Below, one piece after another: positions 12,040-24,184 of a stretch of DNA of 64,000 bases. Both the position numbers and the translations under genes were made by a program. Each line of letters opens with the position of its first letter. Position 1 is the stretch's first letter. Below the pieces are notes generated by a model that searched no databases, was not told the origin of the DNA, and saw nothing but the letters and a program-made list of their open reading frames with translations. Location: the NCBI GenBank assembly GCA_002197995.1, contig NGZR01000001.1:3844001-3908000 (forward strand). Direction: 5' to 3'. Origin of the DNA: Gaeumannomyces sp. JS-464 (lineage: Eukaryota > Ascomycota > Sordariomycetes > Magnaporthales > Magnaporthaceae).

Positions 12040-13101
12040 CTTCTGCCTTGGTTTCACCTGGGGGCGCCTGCGGACCCCGGCAGATCTCGGCCCTTCTGTG
12101 GTAACAGTGTCGCTTTCTCGGGTAGGACAGAAAGGTGCCATTATTCTTGCATGCAGGCTTTTCGCGCCCAACGCCCTGGTAATCAAGTTTCCCGCGTTCC
12201 TACGGTGCTCGGACCTCTTGAGCAGATATGTGCTTTGGATAAATCCCGGATGCCCGTGGAGCCCGACAGTCGCGATACATATTTGGGATGCTACAGCCGC
12301 ATTCTGGGGGATTTAACACACAGCTACGACGGTTTGATCCGCGGCCGGGCTTGGGTATCGATGCGGGGGGCTCTGGATGCCCGATTTGCCCCGCCCTGCC
12401 ACCAGTTCTGCTCGGCATCATATCGTGCTAGACAGCTCTGGCCCGAAAGCCGCTAGGAAGCTATTACTGCGTACATGGTTGGTTGCACTGAGCCATCGAG
12501 GGACGAAAGCCTGGGGCTGGAGTGTCAGCACCTCTCACTGTTCGGCCAATAAGGGCGATGACATGCATTTGGCACTTCACTCGGGTTCTGGCCGGCCTGG
12601 AGCCCATTGAGTCGTGCAAGCTAGGACGACATACTGGCCTGGCACTTTAATGCAGCTCGATAACAACAGCCTCATTGTTACCTTGGCTGCATCAGCCACC
12701 CGGAGCCTGCCTACGACGCATGCTATTTGATTGGTCAGCGGATCAAGTTTCAGAGGCTACAGACGAGTCCCTCCGTTAGGGCCTATGATTCTTGGGCAAA
12801 CAGGCTCGAAAGACTCCTGGCAAAGCCAATAATATTGAATCTGTATAATGAAAGGTCAGGCGATGCCTGAGATTCCTCATGAGCTTGCTTCATGAGGCTT
12901 TCACGGGCTCGAGCATAAATATGAGGTCAGTTCCCATTTCTCCCTTCAATCTTTCCTCTTCATCCTCACCATGCTCCTCTGTTTCCCAGGAGATCGACCT
13001 TCTTTGCCTACCCAATAGGGCCCATTTTATCCCAGAGTATCACATTCCCACACGCTGAAAAAGACCACATCGACCAGACTCTCCTCCGCAAATCTCCCAC
13101 C
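12040..13101. other. Divergent intergenic region between the Clr5 remnant and the GTPase gene
   Basis: The right end carries a TATA-like element (CATAAATATG, about 12914-12923) roughly 180 bases before the GTPase start and a pyrimidine-rich leader. The left half shows short open frames only. Confidence 0.4.
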
Positions 13102-14777
13102 ATGGGAACTTGCGCCCTCGACGAGTCCCCAAGGCCTGCCTCTTGTCCTAAAGAGGGGCATATACCTGACGAGAATGCCCAGGCAAAGCATGCCGCTCAG
13201 GACTCAGCGGAGGGTGACAACGATAGCGGTCTTGTCTACGAGGATTCCGGCGATCGGCCAAAGGGGTGGATGTCCTGGAGTACCTCCCAGCTAACGAAAC
13301 TTATTACAAAAGCCAAGGGCGCTGCCTCTGAGGCAGTCATCGGCTTCGTCAAGAAGCAGTAAGTCCCCGAGCAGACCCTGTACATACTGTTACACGAGCT
13401 GACCGGATAAACCGATTTCTTTCTAGCCTCAAAGGTACCAAGCTCATATTCGTTGTCGGTCAGACGGGGACGGGTAAGTCCTCGTTGCTGAGGGAAATCA
13501 CCGGAATGGACCTGAAAGTTGGGGCTACTGTCCGCTCGGGTATGTCGTCTTGAATAAACAAGATCCAAGCCAAGGTATGACTACTAACTTCCTCGACAGG
13601 CACGCTCAACTACCAGGTCTGCCCGGCTATAATCGAGGGGGAACAATATCTCTTCATCGACACGGCGGGCTTCGGCGCGTGCGACCTCAGTGGCTTGAAC
13701 AATTTCGAAGACATCATCAGCTGCGTCGACGCCCTAGGCCCCTTCGTGACCGTCACCGGCGTCCTCTTCGTCTACGGTGGTGGTCAGACGCGCATGACGA
13801 ACGACGACTTGACGACTATCCAGTGGGTCAAGTGCTTCTGCGGCCCGGAATTTTACAAGGCCATCACCATCGTCACGACCAAGTGGGACACGCTCAACGA
13901 GGATGGGTTCGAAGACAGGCTGCATGGCGTTCAAAGCCTGATGAGTGACAGCGTCATCGCCGAGATCACCAACCCGACCCACCCGACTGGACGCTACGAA
14001 GGCGGCACCTTCTACCACCATGGTCTTCCAGGAGGCCACGTTGATTCCGAATCGTACCCCAAGATCCTCAGCGCTAAAAGGAAGGAGGATGAAAGGGCCA
14101 AGGAGATCCGCGACCTGATCCATCGCCGATACGCCGAGCCGACCACGGCCAAGTTGCAGGTGATGTGCGAGATGGCTGAGGGAATCAACAGTCGCGAAAC
14201 CCAAGCAGCCAAGGTCCTCAAGAGCGATCCGTCGAGCTTCGGGCTCTCCATCAATGCCGGGCGGGTTATCGTGAAGCCGCTCGTTGTTGAACCTGTCGCT
14301 GTCGAGCCTGTTGCGGTCGAGCCCATCGCTGCCGAGCCTGTCGTTGTCGAGCCCGTTGTCGAGCCTGTCATCGTCGAGTCCAAGTTCCAGGCATCTGTCG
14401 AAGAAGCGCCTGATGAGGAGACTCGGACACCGCCTTCCACCAGCCAGCTTCCCAAGCCGGAAAGTGGGAGCAACAACAATGAGGACGGCAAGAACCCGAA
14501 GGAGATCAAGAATGAACAAGAGAAGCGATGGGTCTTCGCAGACAAGAACAAGGGTCCCGACGAACGCTCTTGGTTTGAGCGCCTCTTATTCTGGTTCCAT
14601 GTCGGCAAACAAGCGGCCGTGTACTTCAACGAGGTCAAGCAGGCGGCCGCCAAGGCGGAAGCCACCGGGGAGACTCAGGAGAAACCTACCTGGAAAGCCA
14701 CCGGGGAGGGCCAAGAGACGTCATCTACCTGGACTCCATGGGGCGCCCTTAAGGACTGGTGGTCTGGCTCCTCTTGA
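13102..14777 (+). CDS. AIG1/IMAP-like P-loop GTPase with Val-Glu-Pro repeats
   Basis: Exons 13102-13358, 13427-13539 and 13600-14777 give 515 residues, with no frameshift. The P-loop is GQTGTGKSS (about residues 97-105), the G3 motif is DTAGF (144-148) and a G4-like TKWD lies at 217-220. The order and the hydrophobic strands before each motif fit a TRAFAC-class GTPase of the AIG1/septin-like group common in fungal genomes. After the G domain comes a helical region, then tandem VEPV/AVEP repeats (14281-14385), an acidic-charged linker and a Trp-rich end (WSGSS) preceded by a WFERLLFWFHV patch that may contact membranes. The gene stands head-to-head with a decayed Clr5 gene. Function is unknown; related animal and plant proteins act at membranes in immunity (family knowledge). 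Confidence 0.8.
14281..14385 (+). repeat. Tandem 15-base Val-Glu-Pro coding repeat
   Basis: About seven imperfect units of the form gtcgagcctgtcgtt encode V-E-P-V-V/A-V-E-P repeats in the GTPase linker. The units differ by synonymous third-base changes, so the repeat is moderately old or is kept at the protein level. Confidence 0.85.
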
Positions 14778-14982
14778 CACAAAGATAGAGGATGGCTGTG
14801 TTGTTGAAGATATTGGCAAGTGGTAGGTATGGATGTGGTGTCACTCCGGTCTGGCTTTCAAATAACTGGATCTAATTGTGCGAAGCAAGAAGGTATCCCA
14901 GTCAGGATTGAGGTTGTTAACTGTTGGAACGTTCGTCGGACTTGTTCACCGCTCGTGATCTTCAGGGAAGCTGCCCGTTTTC

Positions 14983-15290
14983 TATTGCCCCTGACCTAAC
15001 GACAACCATGCCCCGCCAGCCTTCTTCCTTGGGCGCTCCTCGGGCTGCTCGCGCGGACTGGGCAGCTTGACTTCGGGGAAGCGGATGTCCCTCTCCCACG
15101 GCAGGAAATCACTGCCCTCAACGAGCCAGCGCAGCACCGCGCGCTCCAGGTCCGCCGCCAGCGCCGCGTGCTAATTAACAAAATGATACGCACGGACCAA
15201 TGGCGCCCAGCTGGACAACGTCGTAAGTCGCGTTTATGTAGATTTGTTGAGAACGGGAGATCGGGTCGCGATAAACTCTGGTATGGGAGG
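14983..15290 (-). pseudogene. Remnant of an unknown protein gene
   Basis: On the minus strand a coding-like stretch reads YINATYDVVQLGAIG and, in another frame about 25 bases on, HAALAADLERAVLRWLVEG followed by SDFLPWERDI and a stop near 14983. Composition and amphipathic pattern look like real protein, but no intron of normal size can join the parts and no start is seen. I read it as the 3' relic of a gene I do not recognise. Confidence 0.35.
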
Positions 15291-15779
15291 TACCGGGATA
15301 AATCGTCTAATATCAGCGGAGAGGAGAGGGCAGACGTAGCTGTGCAGTGCAGTGGGAAACCGGCCATAGAAGAGCAGCAAAGAGGGGCGAAAGGTCCGTT
15401 CGTAGTGCCCTCCCTCAGGCACCACTCATACCGGGATCAACAGAAACAGGCCTGTCAGGAGTTCTCCGATGCACGGACCAATACCCTAATCCCAGTCCAA
15501 CTCTGGGTCCTACCGCCGGACAAGGTCATCTATTTTGTACACCTGCCGGTTGACAGCTCTACTTTGATGCCTTCTAAAAACAAATCCCTCACGTCTCGAC
15601 AGTTCTTTGCAATAGGTGAGACGAGTATATTGTTGGCAAGACTTCCTGACGTGATTACAAACGATATTTTCTTTGTGTGAATCACTACAGTTGCTGCAGG
15701 CAGCTTCAAAGGATAGCCTGATGCTGGCAAGGACCGTCGACGTCTTGTGGGTTAAGCGGTCATTTCGTGCGGAGCGGTT

Positions 15780-16020
15780 GTTTGGTCCATCCCCACTGGG
15801 TGCGTGACTCGCTGCTCGTTCAGCTCCCGAACACGGCTCGGCTCGTTGTGGAGTGTAGAGGCAGGTCTGTCGAGACGACTAAAAGCTGGGTGGCTTATTG
15901 CGGCAAGGGCAAGGGCGTCATCTACCCTGCTGTCCGGCCCCGCCGGCGTGGGCAAGAAGACCACTGCTTCGGGCGAGGATCCCTACAGCCCCCGCAGTTT
16001 CGAGAATAGCGCTCCCTCTT
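15780..16020 (+). pseudogene. Remnant of an AAA-type P-loop ATPase
   Basis: The frame containing CGKGKGVI shifts by one base into LLSGPAGVGKKTTA, which resembles the Walker A region of the large fungal AAA ATPases found near HET and Clr5 genes (usual form GPPGVGKT). The expected continuation (Walker B, sensor regions) is missing and the frame stops at about 16021. The stretch from 16050 to 16260 is open on both strands but matches nothing I know. Confidence 0.3.
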
Positions 16021-16269
16021 GAATCCGGACTCGTTGCCCTCGCGGCCCCAGGTAATTGCCATGCCTGAGTACCGCTTTGGTGCCTAGAAGCTCGGGGATA
16101 TCGAGGCGCTCCTGCTTGCGGCCAAAGTGCTTGCCCGAACAATCACAATCGGCGCGCAGTCGCAGGAAGCGGCCGCACTGGTTCTCCATTCTGACCTGGG
16201 TGACGGCAGGGCGGTGGAGCCGGTTCTCCAAGTCATCGAGGACGATTGGCATTTCGTGCGGCTAGCATG

Positions 16270-18362
16270 GTTTGGGTATGTAATGCTAATCCTGCCGTGG
16301 CGGGTGGCGTTTGTCCCAGCGTGGCCACCACGTATGGTATCAGATGTGCGTCATCCGTGACCCATATAGCACCAGTTCATCTACCAAAGTGGTAGACATC
16401 TAGACGCTTTTCCCTTGTTTGGTGTCCTCGGTCCCGCCTTGCAAGTTGCTTGTCTCGGGAACCATAATCTCATGGAGACCGCTAGCAGATTGTAATTCGC
16501 CGGCCTGCTTTTCATCCTTACGCTGCTCACCGGCGTTGTCGCTGACGTTGCTGGAGCTCGGCACCGGAGATGAGGGATGTGCTACTGTTTCCCGGTGGGG
16601 TGCTCGCTGCCCGTAGCTACGGTGCCGGTATCGGAGGGTGTCTTGGTCTTTGAGAGCGCAAAATCGCCGGAATCGAAATACTTTCTTCTCTGAAGCCCAT
16701 GACCATGTTAGCCCGATTCAAAGCAACGGGCAGCAGTGCGGTGGAGCATATTAATACATCTAATTGGTGATGGAGAAGGCTTCCTCTGGATGGTATCTTT
16801 CCGTACATATGAAGGAGATTCTTGTCCTTCTCCGTACGGGACTTCGACTGTTGAGGCCCATCCATGCTGGCGGAACTGTATATGTGTGCGTGTATGTATG
16901 CAGCATTGGAGGTTTGAAGGAAGGGTAAAACAAAAAGAAAAAGGGTGACGTTACATTCTCATATATAGCTCCGATAGCGGCTAAACAATGGCTAGGTTGG
17001 ACCACAGCGTCACATGCGCAGGGCTGGATACAAATCTGATGACGTCGAGGTGACTTAATTGATGCGCCAAGTTAACGAAGCCCGAGATCGCTTTGCTCGC
17101 CAGGACCGACTTTGCCCACATCCACCGTGACGGGTTGCTTCGAGGGCGCCACTATGCCTTATAGCGCACACCACATCGGGTCTAGGGATCCACTATTTTC
17201 TGGGGAAGTGCCGCCACCCCTCGACATCAGGTATGCCTGCTTCATCCTGGTGGGGCCCGAAGAAACCCACAACGGCGAGCCCATGGTCGTCCCCCACACT
17301 GCGACGCCAGCGGCGAACCGGCAAAAAAAAGAGAAGGGGGGGGCGACGGCGACGGCGACGGATTCCCAGGTGAGGTCCGAGTCCCGCCGCGGGGCTGAGG
17401 ATGTGGACCTTATCCCTCGCCATGAAGCGCGTGGCCTTGGTCGATATGCACATGCGCTCCACTGGATAAAGCGCCTACAGACACGTAGATACACCCATGC
17501 CTGCCTGGCCTCGTAGGGAAGAGGAGGCAGAAGGTAGGTAGGCAGGGGTCTGCGAGCGTGGGGTGGTGTGTCCCAGAGAGATGGACTGGTTGCGCCACCC
17601 CGGACATCGCCTCGCGATTGAAGTAATTGGAATAGCCTGCGAGGTGTTAGCCTGCCAGCCACTCCGCCCAACCTGACCCGATACCGCGCGGGCTATCTGG
17701 AAGCTTCCCCAAGTAGGTGGTTGCTAGGCTTAGCTAGTCTGCCTAGAGACCCTAGCCTGGACTTGGCCAAAGCCGACGAGCACATGACGTATCAGTTCCA
17801 CCTCTGCGCCAAGTGCCCAAGCCATCGCGGTTTACGTGTCCACGCTTTCCTCCCGGGTCTTCGTCTCCCGGTGGCTGTGCAAGCGCAGGTCGCAGGACGC
17901 GGTTGCCTTCTGCCGAGGGTCTTCGTCTGGGTCCTTTGATGCTAATCAAGATTCCATCCAGTCGTGTAAGATTGACCCAGGGTTGATCGGAAACCAAGAA
18001 TGGTAGTCGGCATCCCAACCACGCGAAATCAGCTTTTCTCAGTGCTTGGTAACAGTGTCTCGGATTGTTTGCGCCGACTTTCGATGCTTAGCGGCCAAAA
18101 CGTGTCGAGCGGAGCGAAAACCAGGAGCAAGTTTCGCGAGCCTAGAGTAGGCCACGAGAGAGAGCCTGATAAATTCATCCAATCATCTCCGATATTTTCC
18201 GCCATTTTTCCCCCCTGGTGCCGCGTTTAATAGCCTCGATTCACCGACGGATTAACCAGATTAAAAGCCCTAATCCAGCCATATGTACTTGATTCAAATA
18301 TTTACATCAGACCCCCAGCATGGCCATCTTCGCACTCACTCGGCCCACATCAAAAGCTGAAC
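16270..18362. other. Intergenic, no gene recognised
   Basis: Open frames of up to 170 codons occur around 17.1-17.7 kb on both strands, but they have no domain and include low-complexity (GGCGAC)n and poly-Arg stretches. It could hold further relics. Confidence 0.35.
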
Positions 18363-19530
18363 TTACACACTCGGCCAGCCGCCGGACCACCCAATGACGT
18401 TCCAGCCGAACCGCGTCTGGGAGTCCGCATAGCCGACGTCGGTGTTCACTATGCGTACCAACAGTTAGAGAAAATGAACCAAACGAGCCAAAAAAAAAAA
18501 AAAAAAAAAAAAAAAAACCCTCCTGGGATAAGAAAGAGAGGAACTCACTGTAGTGATAGTAGAGAATAGTCCCACGCCGCGGATCAACCATGACCCCCTG
18601 GCCGCCAGGGGCATAGACCTTGTTGTGGCTCGACAGCAGAAGCGTCCCGCCGCCGTTGGTGCAGCTCCTGCCCCCGCGGTCCGTGTACGGCCCGCCGACC
18701 GCCGAGGCGCGGCACACAAAGATCTTGTACTCGTCGCCGGGGCGGGGCCTGTTCTTGTCCAGGCCGCAGCAGGACCCGGAGCTGAAGAAGGCCCAGAACA
18801 CGCCGCTCCGCTCGAATATGTATGCCCCCTCGACGGGCTGGGGCCGCGTGTTGTTGAAGATGATGCCGTACGGGTTGCCGGTAGCCTGTGTCGCGGCGGC
18901 GTTCATGGGGACTTGGAAGATGTTCTCCCAGAAGGAGCCAAAGCTCAGAAACCAGCCGTTGCCGGCCCGGACGAGGTTGGCGTCGATGGCATTGTAGCGC
19001 GCGCCGGCGCGGGAGGCGACGCCCGTGGCGCCGCGGTCGGTCCAGGACCCGGCTTCCATGTTGGGAGACGTGGCGTAACCGATGGCGGACTCCTGGCTGC
19101 CAAAGGTGGAGACGCTGTAGTACATTGTGTACTGATTTCCGACCTTGTTCACGTCGGGGGCCTGTTTCTTCCATCAGCAAACTACCCCGGTACTTGTGCA
19201 GTTTCAAGTGCCATCGGACTGCCAGCCTGCTGATCTTGCTTCTCAAGGCTGTCCATAGCATACCCACAAGTCCTGGTTCCCCGGCAGGTTAATCCTGCTG
19301 CCCTGGGGCAGGGCGGCGCCCTGGAACGTCCAGGGCCCCGTCAGGTCGGGCGCCTTCCAAATCCTAATCTTGTTGCCCGTCTCGAACCGGAAGTAGGTGC
19401 CGTCATCGCGCCGCACCACCGACGGGTCGTGGCTCCAGCATTCGCCCGAGCAGGCGCCCGGGTTGGCGTACGCCTGCGCCGTGGTGCTTAGCAGCGCCGC
19501 GGCGAAGGAGACGATGGATCCGAGATGCAT
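18363..19530 (-). CDS. Secreted GH43 endo-1,5-alpha-arabinanase
   Basis: Glycoside hydrolase family 43 enzyme that cuts arabinan side chains of pectin, secreted from the cell. Exons 19264-19530, 18549-19161 and 18363-18448 give 321 residues. The first 20 or so form a signal peptide (MHLGSIVSFAAALLSTTAQA). The catalytic Asp is in SHDPSVVRRDDGTYF (about D35), a second Asp in NAIDANLV, and the likely acid Glu in PVEGAYIFERSG, which is the GH43 five-blade propeller layout. The LPGNQDLW/APDVN junction falls exactly at the first intron. Intron 2 holds a run of 28 A/T. There are no frameshifts. Plant cell-wall degradation fits a saprotroph or plant-associated life (inference). Confidence 0.9.
18490..18517. 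repeat. Run of 28 A in a GH43 intron
   Basis: An uninterrupted (A)28 on the plus strand, a T run in the transcript, inside intron 2 of the GH43 gene near the acceptor side. It may act as an extended polypyrimidine tract; its exact length is doubtful in any assembly. Confidence 0.95.
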
Positions 19531-20476
19531 CTTCTCACGCAAAACCAAAGAGAACCGAGGGGCGTGAGGCTGGCTCCGAGGCAAAGGTTTAAGGCAAGGC
19601 CGGAGACTGATCGTTCGTCCCCTGAAAGACGGGAGATGGGACAGTCAGGGCATTTTAAGTCCTTACACACCACCTGGGTAGGTACCTCCTAGGTACGCCC
19701 AGCCTTATTAGCAGATCCGCAAATACCCTCAGGTGCGCCCTGAGCGGCAATCAGATCCACAGCCGACACCATCCGCGCCATTCGGAGGAGCTCCTTGCGA
19801 GGTCAAGGCAGGATGTGGGGTAAGGGTCGCAAAATATGGAGGAAAAACAAACCACCTTGACTCGCCCGATTGGAGGAAAATGGTATAGGTTGACCTGGAG
19901 AACCGGCGAGCAACAAACCGCCAATAAGGCCAATAAGGCGGGTACTGATCGCAGGTTGCCTGCCACGTTCGTGCGGGGCCGGGGTAGCAGTGAGTGAGAC
20001 GGCCTTGTCCCGTGAGCAGCCAGGATGTTTTGTCGTATAGTATTTCCCGTCGTAATTCCCCGTTTGGGGATGCACATCGGAGGGTTTTTGGCCAAAAAGC
20101 AGATGCGCTGTTACCCCTGGCTCCAGGTTCCGATCCTGGTCCTTATTCCCGGCCCAGGACACAAAACTGCCCCCTTCCCCGGAATACTAAGAATGTGAGG
20201 GGCTTGCCACGGCCCGACGGGAGGATAAACGCCGCGGAATACTGGATGTTGGACTATTTAATGTACAGCGTAGGCACGATTATATAGGTATTTTTTTCAC
20301 TCTCAATCCAAGACAAAAAAAAAAAAGAAGTGAGAAAAAGAGAAGAACTGAAGGGTTGTGTGTCTGTACAGAGTGGGCATCACCTTTTGCGTGTCTTCGA
20401 ACATATCGTACTCTCTCGTACTCGTCCAAGTTCACACATCCTCATTGCTAAGCCATCCTCTTAGTCTGCGTCCACA
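19531..20476. other. Intergenic region, GH43 promoter and VTC 3' flank
   Basis: Upstream of the minus-strand GH43 gene and downstream of the VTC gene. Contains an A-rich stretch near 20312-20325. No gene seen. Confidence 0.4.
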
Positions 20477-23032
20477 TCAGAGGCGAAGCTCACCAGGTTC
20501 AGCGGTGGCGTTGACGCCAGTCCCAGGCGCCTTGGCTTCCCGGTCCCATCTCTCAAGAGCCGCTTGGTACTGTAGGATTAGAGGCGGCACGGGTTAGTTT
20601 CTTTACCCCAACAAGAAATCCGAGGATAGGGGGGGAAAAAAGAGCTTACCGAGAAGAAAAAGTTGAGAATCAGCGCCAGCATCAACGTGGCGCTGACCAC
20701 CAGAGGGCCGGCCATGTCGTCAAAGTCCTTACCGCTGCGCGCCACAATCATCGCCCGTCGTTTGCGCAGGGTGTAATAGCCCCACGCCCCCGTGAGCCCT
20801 GCAAGCGCCAGGTACGCCCCTCCCATCCACTCGGCGATGCGCGACGGCCCCTTAGACGACGCCGCCGCGGCCGTATACAGCGCGACGGCCAGCGTGCCCA
20901 GCAGGATTGAGATGTGCTGCCACTTGAGGAACGTGCGCTCGTTGGCCAGCCACACCTTGGGCTCGATCCGGAGCGGGCCCGAGTTCTTGAGCCACTCGAC
21001 CGGCTCCACCACGCCCTCGGGCAGCTGCGCCGCGGCCTCACGGTCTCTCTTGGCTCGCGCGAGTCGACTGGTCGAGAAGGCCGGGAGGACCGAGGACAGC
21101 GTGCCGTAGCCCCTGTGCTGCTGGCCGTTCGGGCTCTGGTGCTGCTGCTCATCGACGGCCGTAGCGTCGTCGTCCTCGGCGCCCGACCCTCCCCGAGCCC
21201 CGACGCCACCGGGCAGCGAAGTAGAAAGAATGGCTGCCGATCTGCTTCCCTCGGCCGCAGCACGCTCGGCTAGTAGCGACCTGCTCAGCGGCGAGCTCCT
21301 AGCCACGGCTGGCTTGAACGAGCCCATGCGGCCTGACGCGCCTAGAAAGCTGCCGACCACCATCTCGTCCTCGGCGCGTTCGGCCCTGCGCTGCTCCTCG
21401 GCCAGGAAGGCCGTCTGTGGGTCCTTGCGGATGTCGCTCTCGAGGTCGCTCAACCAGAAGGGCAGAGCGTTGACGTAGTCGTCGAACAGGCTGGCCACAC
21501 CGTGTGCAAATTTGGAGAAGCGCGGGACCGGGTGCACGAGATGAGACGCCATCAGGTCCTCGACCCAGGCGGGCTTCGACTTGCCGCCCGCCACCTCGCG
21601 CAACTTGACCTCAAGCACCGCGTGCGGGAAGCGAGAGATCTCACTCGGGTTCACGTCGCGGAAGGGGTAAGTCAGGTTGCGATTATCGATGTCGCGGCGG
21701 TGCCAGTCGTCCGGGTCGCGGCACGGGTGGCGCGAGTCTAGCACGTCCTCGCGAATGAAGACGAGCTCCGTGTCGATCGAGATGCGCACGCGGTCGTCGG
21801 CTGGCTTCTGGAACGCGGTGCGCACGTAGTTGGCTCTCAGCAACGGTTGCAACTTGTCCTTGGCCACAAATTCCCGGATCGAGCTGACGGCCAACTTGAA
21901 CTCCTCGATCTCCTCGGCTGGCCGACCTTGGCGCTCCATCTTCTCCACGCTCTTCTCCATCGCGTAGTCGCCATCCAGGAATGCCTTGATGTACTTCTCC
22001 TTGATAACAAATTTCCTCTCCTCGCTGGTCCCGTTAGCGCCCACCATCTTCTGCTCGAGGAAGATGTCGGGCTTAGACGAAAGCTGGCCGAACCACCGGA
22101 GTCGCAGGGAAGCGGCTTGGCCTTGCTGGTCTAGCTTCTTGTTGTACAGGTCGAACTTGGAGTTGTCGAAGTAGAGTGACGACAAGCGCGGGTCGTCGGA
22201 GCCGTCGACCTCCTTTGCCGATTGGTGGCTGTAAACGAGGGCGGGCAGGCGGCGGAGGATGTAGGTCTTGACCTCGAGCAGGTTGTCGGCGTGGACCCAG
22301 AACTTGTGTGCCGTGTACTTCTCGCCGTTGTGCGTCTCGGCCTGCGAGGCGCTACCGACGTCGGCAGGGTTGGTGGTGGCGGCAGCGTCGCCGTCTTCGA
22401 GGTGCTGGCGTACAGCAAAATACATGAGCGAGAGCTTGCGCAGTAGCGGGGTGTAGCCCTGCTCCGAGTTGAAGGGCCGCTGTGCCAGGCGGGCCTGCAT
22501 CATGGGGCGGATCTTGTAGCGCTCGCCGCGCTTGCGGTCGTGTTTTTTTGACGATCTTGAGGAAGCCCGTGTAGTTGACGGTGCTATACGTCTTGAGCTC
22601 CTTCACTTCGTTAGTGATCTGGTCCAGCTCCGCCTCGAGCTGGCGCAGCCGCTCTGCTGTGATGTCGCCTCGTGGCCGGGGCAGCGGCGCGTCCTCCTCG
22701 GGCTTAGCATCCTCTTCTTTCCCCTTTCCCTTGTCCTTGGTGGTCGTCGCCGACGCCTCATCCTCGTGGGGGCCGAGGTCCTTGAGGGTTTCGAGAGCGG
22801 CATCAACGCGCTCGCGCAGCGAGTTGAAGGTCTCCTCCTGGAAGCGGGCGACCTTCTCGAGCTGGTTGTTCAGGAGCTCATCGCCGAAGCGACGCTCGTC
22901 CTCCTCGGTCCACGGCTCATCGTCGTCTTCGGACCGGTCCTCGCGCAGGAGCGACTTGAGCTTGGCGTAGTCGATGTACTTGTCTTTCCACAGCGCGTGC
23001 GTGGCCTGGCGGAGCGTCTTACCGAACCGCAT
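20477..23032 (-). CDS. SPX-VTC polyphosphate polymerase complex subunit
   Basis: Subunit of the vacuolar transporter chaperone, which makes polyphosphate from ATP and moves it into the vacuole. Start at 23032 (MRFGKTLRQATHALWKDKY) opens an SPX domain that senses inositol pyrophosphates. The tunnel-fold VTC domain follows, with SLRLRWFGQL (paired Arg of the active site), FLEQK, ANYVRTAFQKPADDRVRISI and AVLEVKLRE. A long Ser/Ala linker and a DUF202-type membrane part with three helices end the protein. Exon 2 (20477-20569) adds the last 30 residues. The frame slips in a T7 run (22543-22549; should be six); after correction 824 residues. The SPX sequence and long linker resemble Vtc2/3, the intact Arg pair Vtc4, so I give no number. 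Confidence 0.9.
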
Positions 23033-24184
23033 CGTGAGGTACCGCTTCGTTGCTGCCGGTGGTGGCGGGCCAGGGCGGCCGGGGAAGCTGGGCTGGGTGG
23101 CGTTCGTGGATCGGAGCCAAGGGAAAAACAAGAGCGGGAGTGGTCAAACAGAACGTAATGCCCAGCCAAGAGGAAACCAAAAGAAGCACACCAGAAAAAA
23201 TGCGCCAGCTGGGACGAGCCTCTCCGATAGAATACACAGAAAGGAAACGGCTAAGAATGGACGACCCAATTGCGCAGCAATATCATGACACAGTACAGAT
23301 AATCAAAACAATTGCCGCGCTACAAGAACTTGAGTTTCCTTTGACGCCAAGGATCAGGGGACGACGGTTGCTGCTGGGGCACTGCACATGCTCCACTCCA
23401 GCCGACGTGATCTGGAGCGCGTTTTGGAGAGCTCGTGCAATTTTCTCCCAACCGCCCCGCTTGCACCTGCCGCAAAACAGCTGGAGCTCCAGGGCAGTTA
23501 CAGCAAGCAATTGACCTATCAGGAGCTTGTCGCCCACCACGTGCCTTCCTAGCTTCAGTTGGAGGCCCAGCTTCGACGTCACACCAAACACGGGCGGCCG
23601 GCAACTCCCACCCGCCGACCAAGACGGGAGTGCACATCCACATTGGCGGCACTGGGCGGCTCCAAGGATTTTGGCCCAGGGGTAAGATAAACTCCGTATG
23701 CAGGTCCCGTCTAAGTGGTAGCGTATTACAGGATGTTGTTATGATTACTTTCATCATACGCCCGTTCCGTCTGATAAATTTGTAGTGACCCCTCCCGGTA
23801 GAGTCCCGTGCTGGATACCCCCGTCGTTCTTGCTGCCTCAAATGTCCCAATGAGTGTAATAAGTGTGGCGTTGAATCTGTAACCAACAACCACTCTTTGC
23901 ATGCCTTGGCAGCTGAGCCACTGAGCCTCACTGGCGGCATCCCCTCGAGTGCGGATAAACGCCTGTCTGCCTGGCCTGGAAAGCGGCCAGGCCCCATTTT
24001 ATAGGAATACGATGTGAGTTTTAGTTGGTCAAAATGATAGGATCAACAGGCAAACAAACGTCCCCCTGCATATGTGGCCGCTCTCAATGGTATAAGTGCA
24101 GCTTGTCCCCTTCCCCGCTCCAGAAATTCCAAGGTTCGTCGTCACTGCTCTCTCCCCGTCCCCTCCTCCTCAGCCACAGTCACA
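23033..24184. other. Divergent promoter region of the VTC and HET genes
   Basis: Head-to-head interval. Long open frames on both strands around 23.3-24.0 kb have no domain and atypical composition, and I treat them as chance. No TATA box is obvious. Confidence 0.4.

Noticed and set aside
20120..20145. Second T-arm-like hairpin (CCAGGTTCCGATCCTGG)
   Set aside because: Loop lacks the conserved purine/A positions and there is no cloverleaf upstream.
23320..23997. 225-codon minus-strand frame between the VTC and HET genes
   Set aside because: Overlaps other frames, atypical composition, no recognisable domain, lies in a divergent promoter region.
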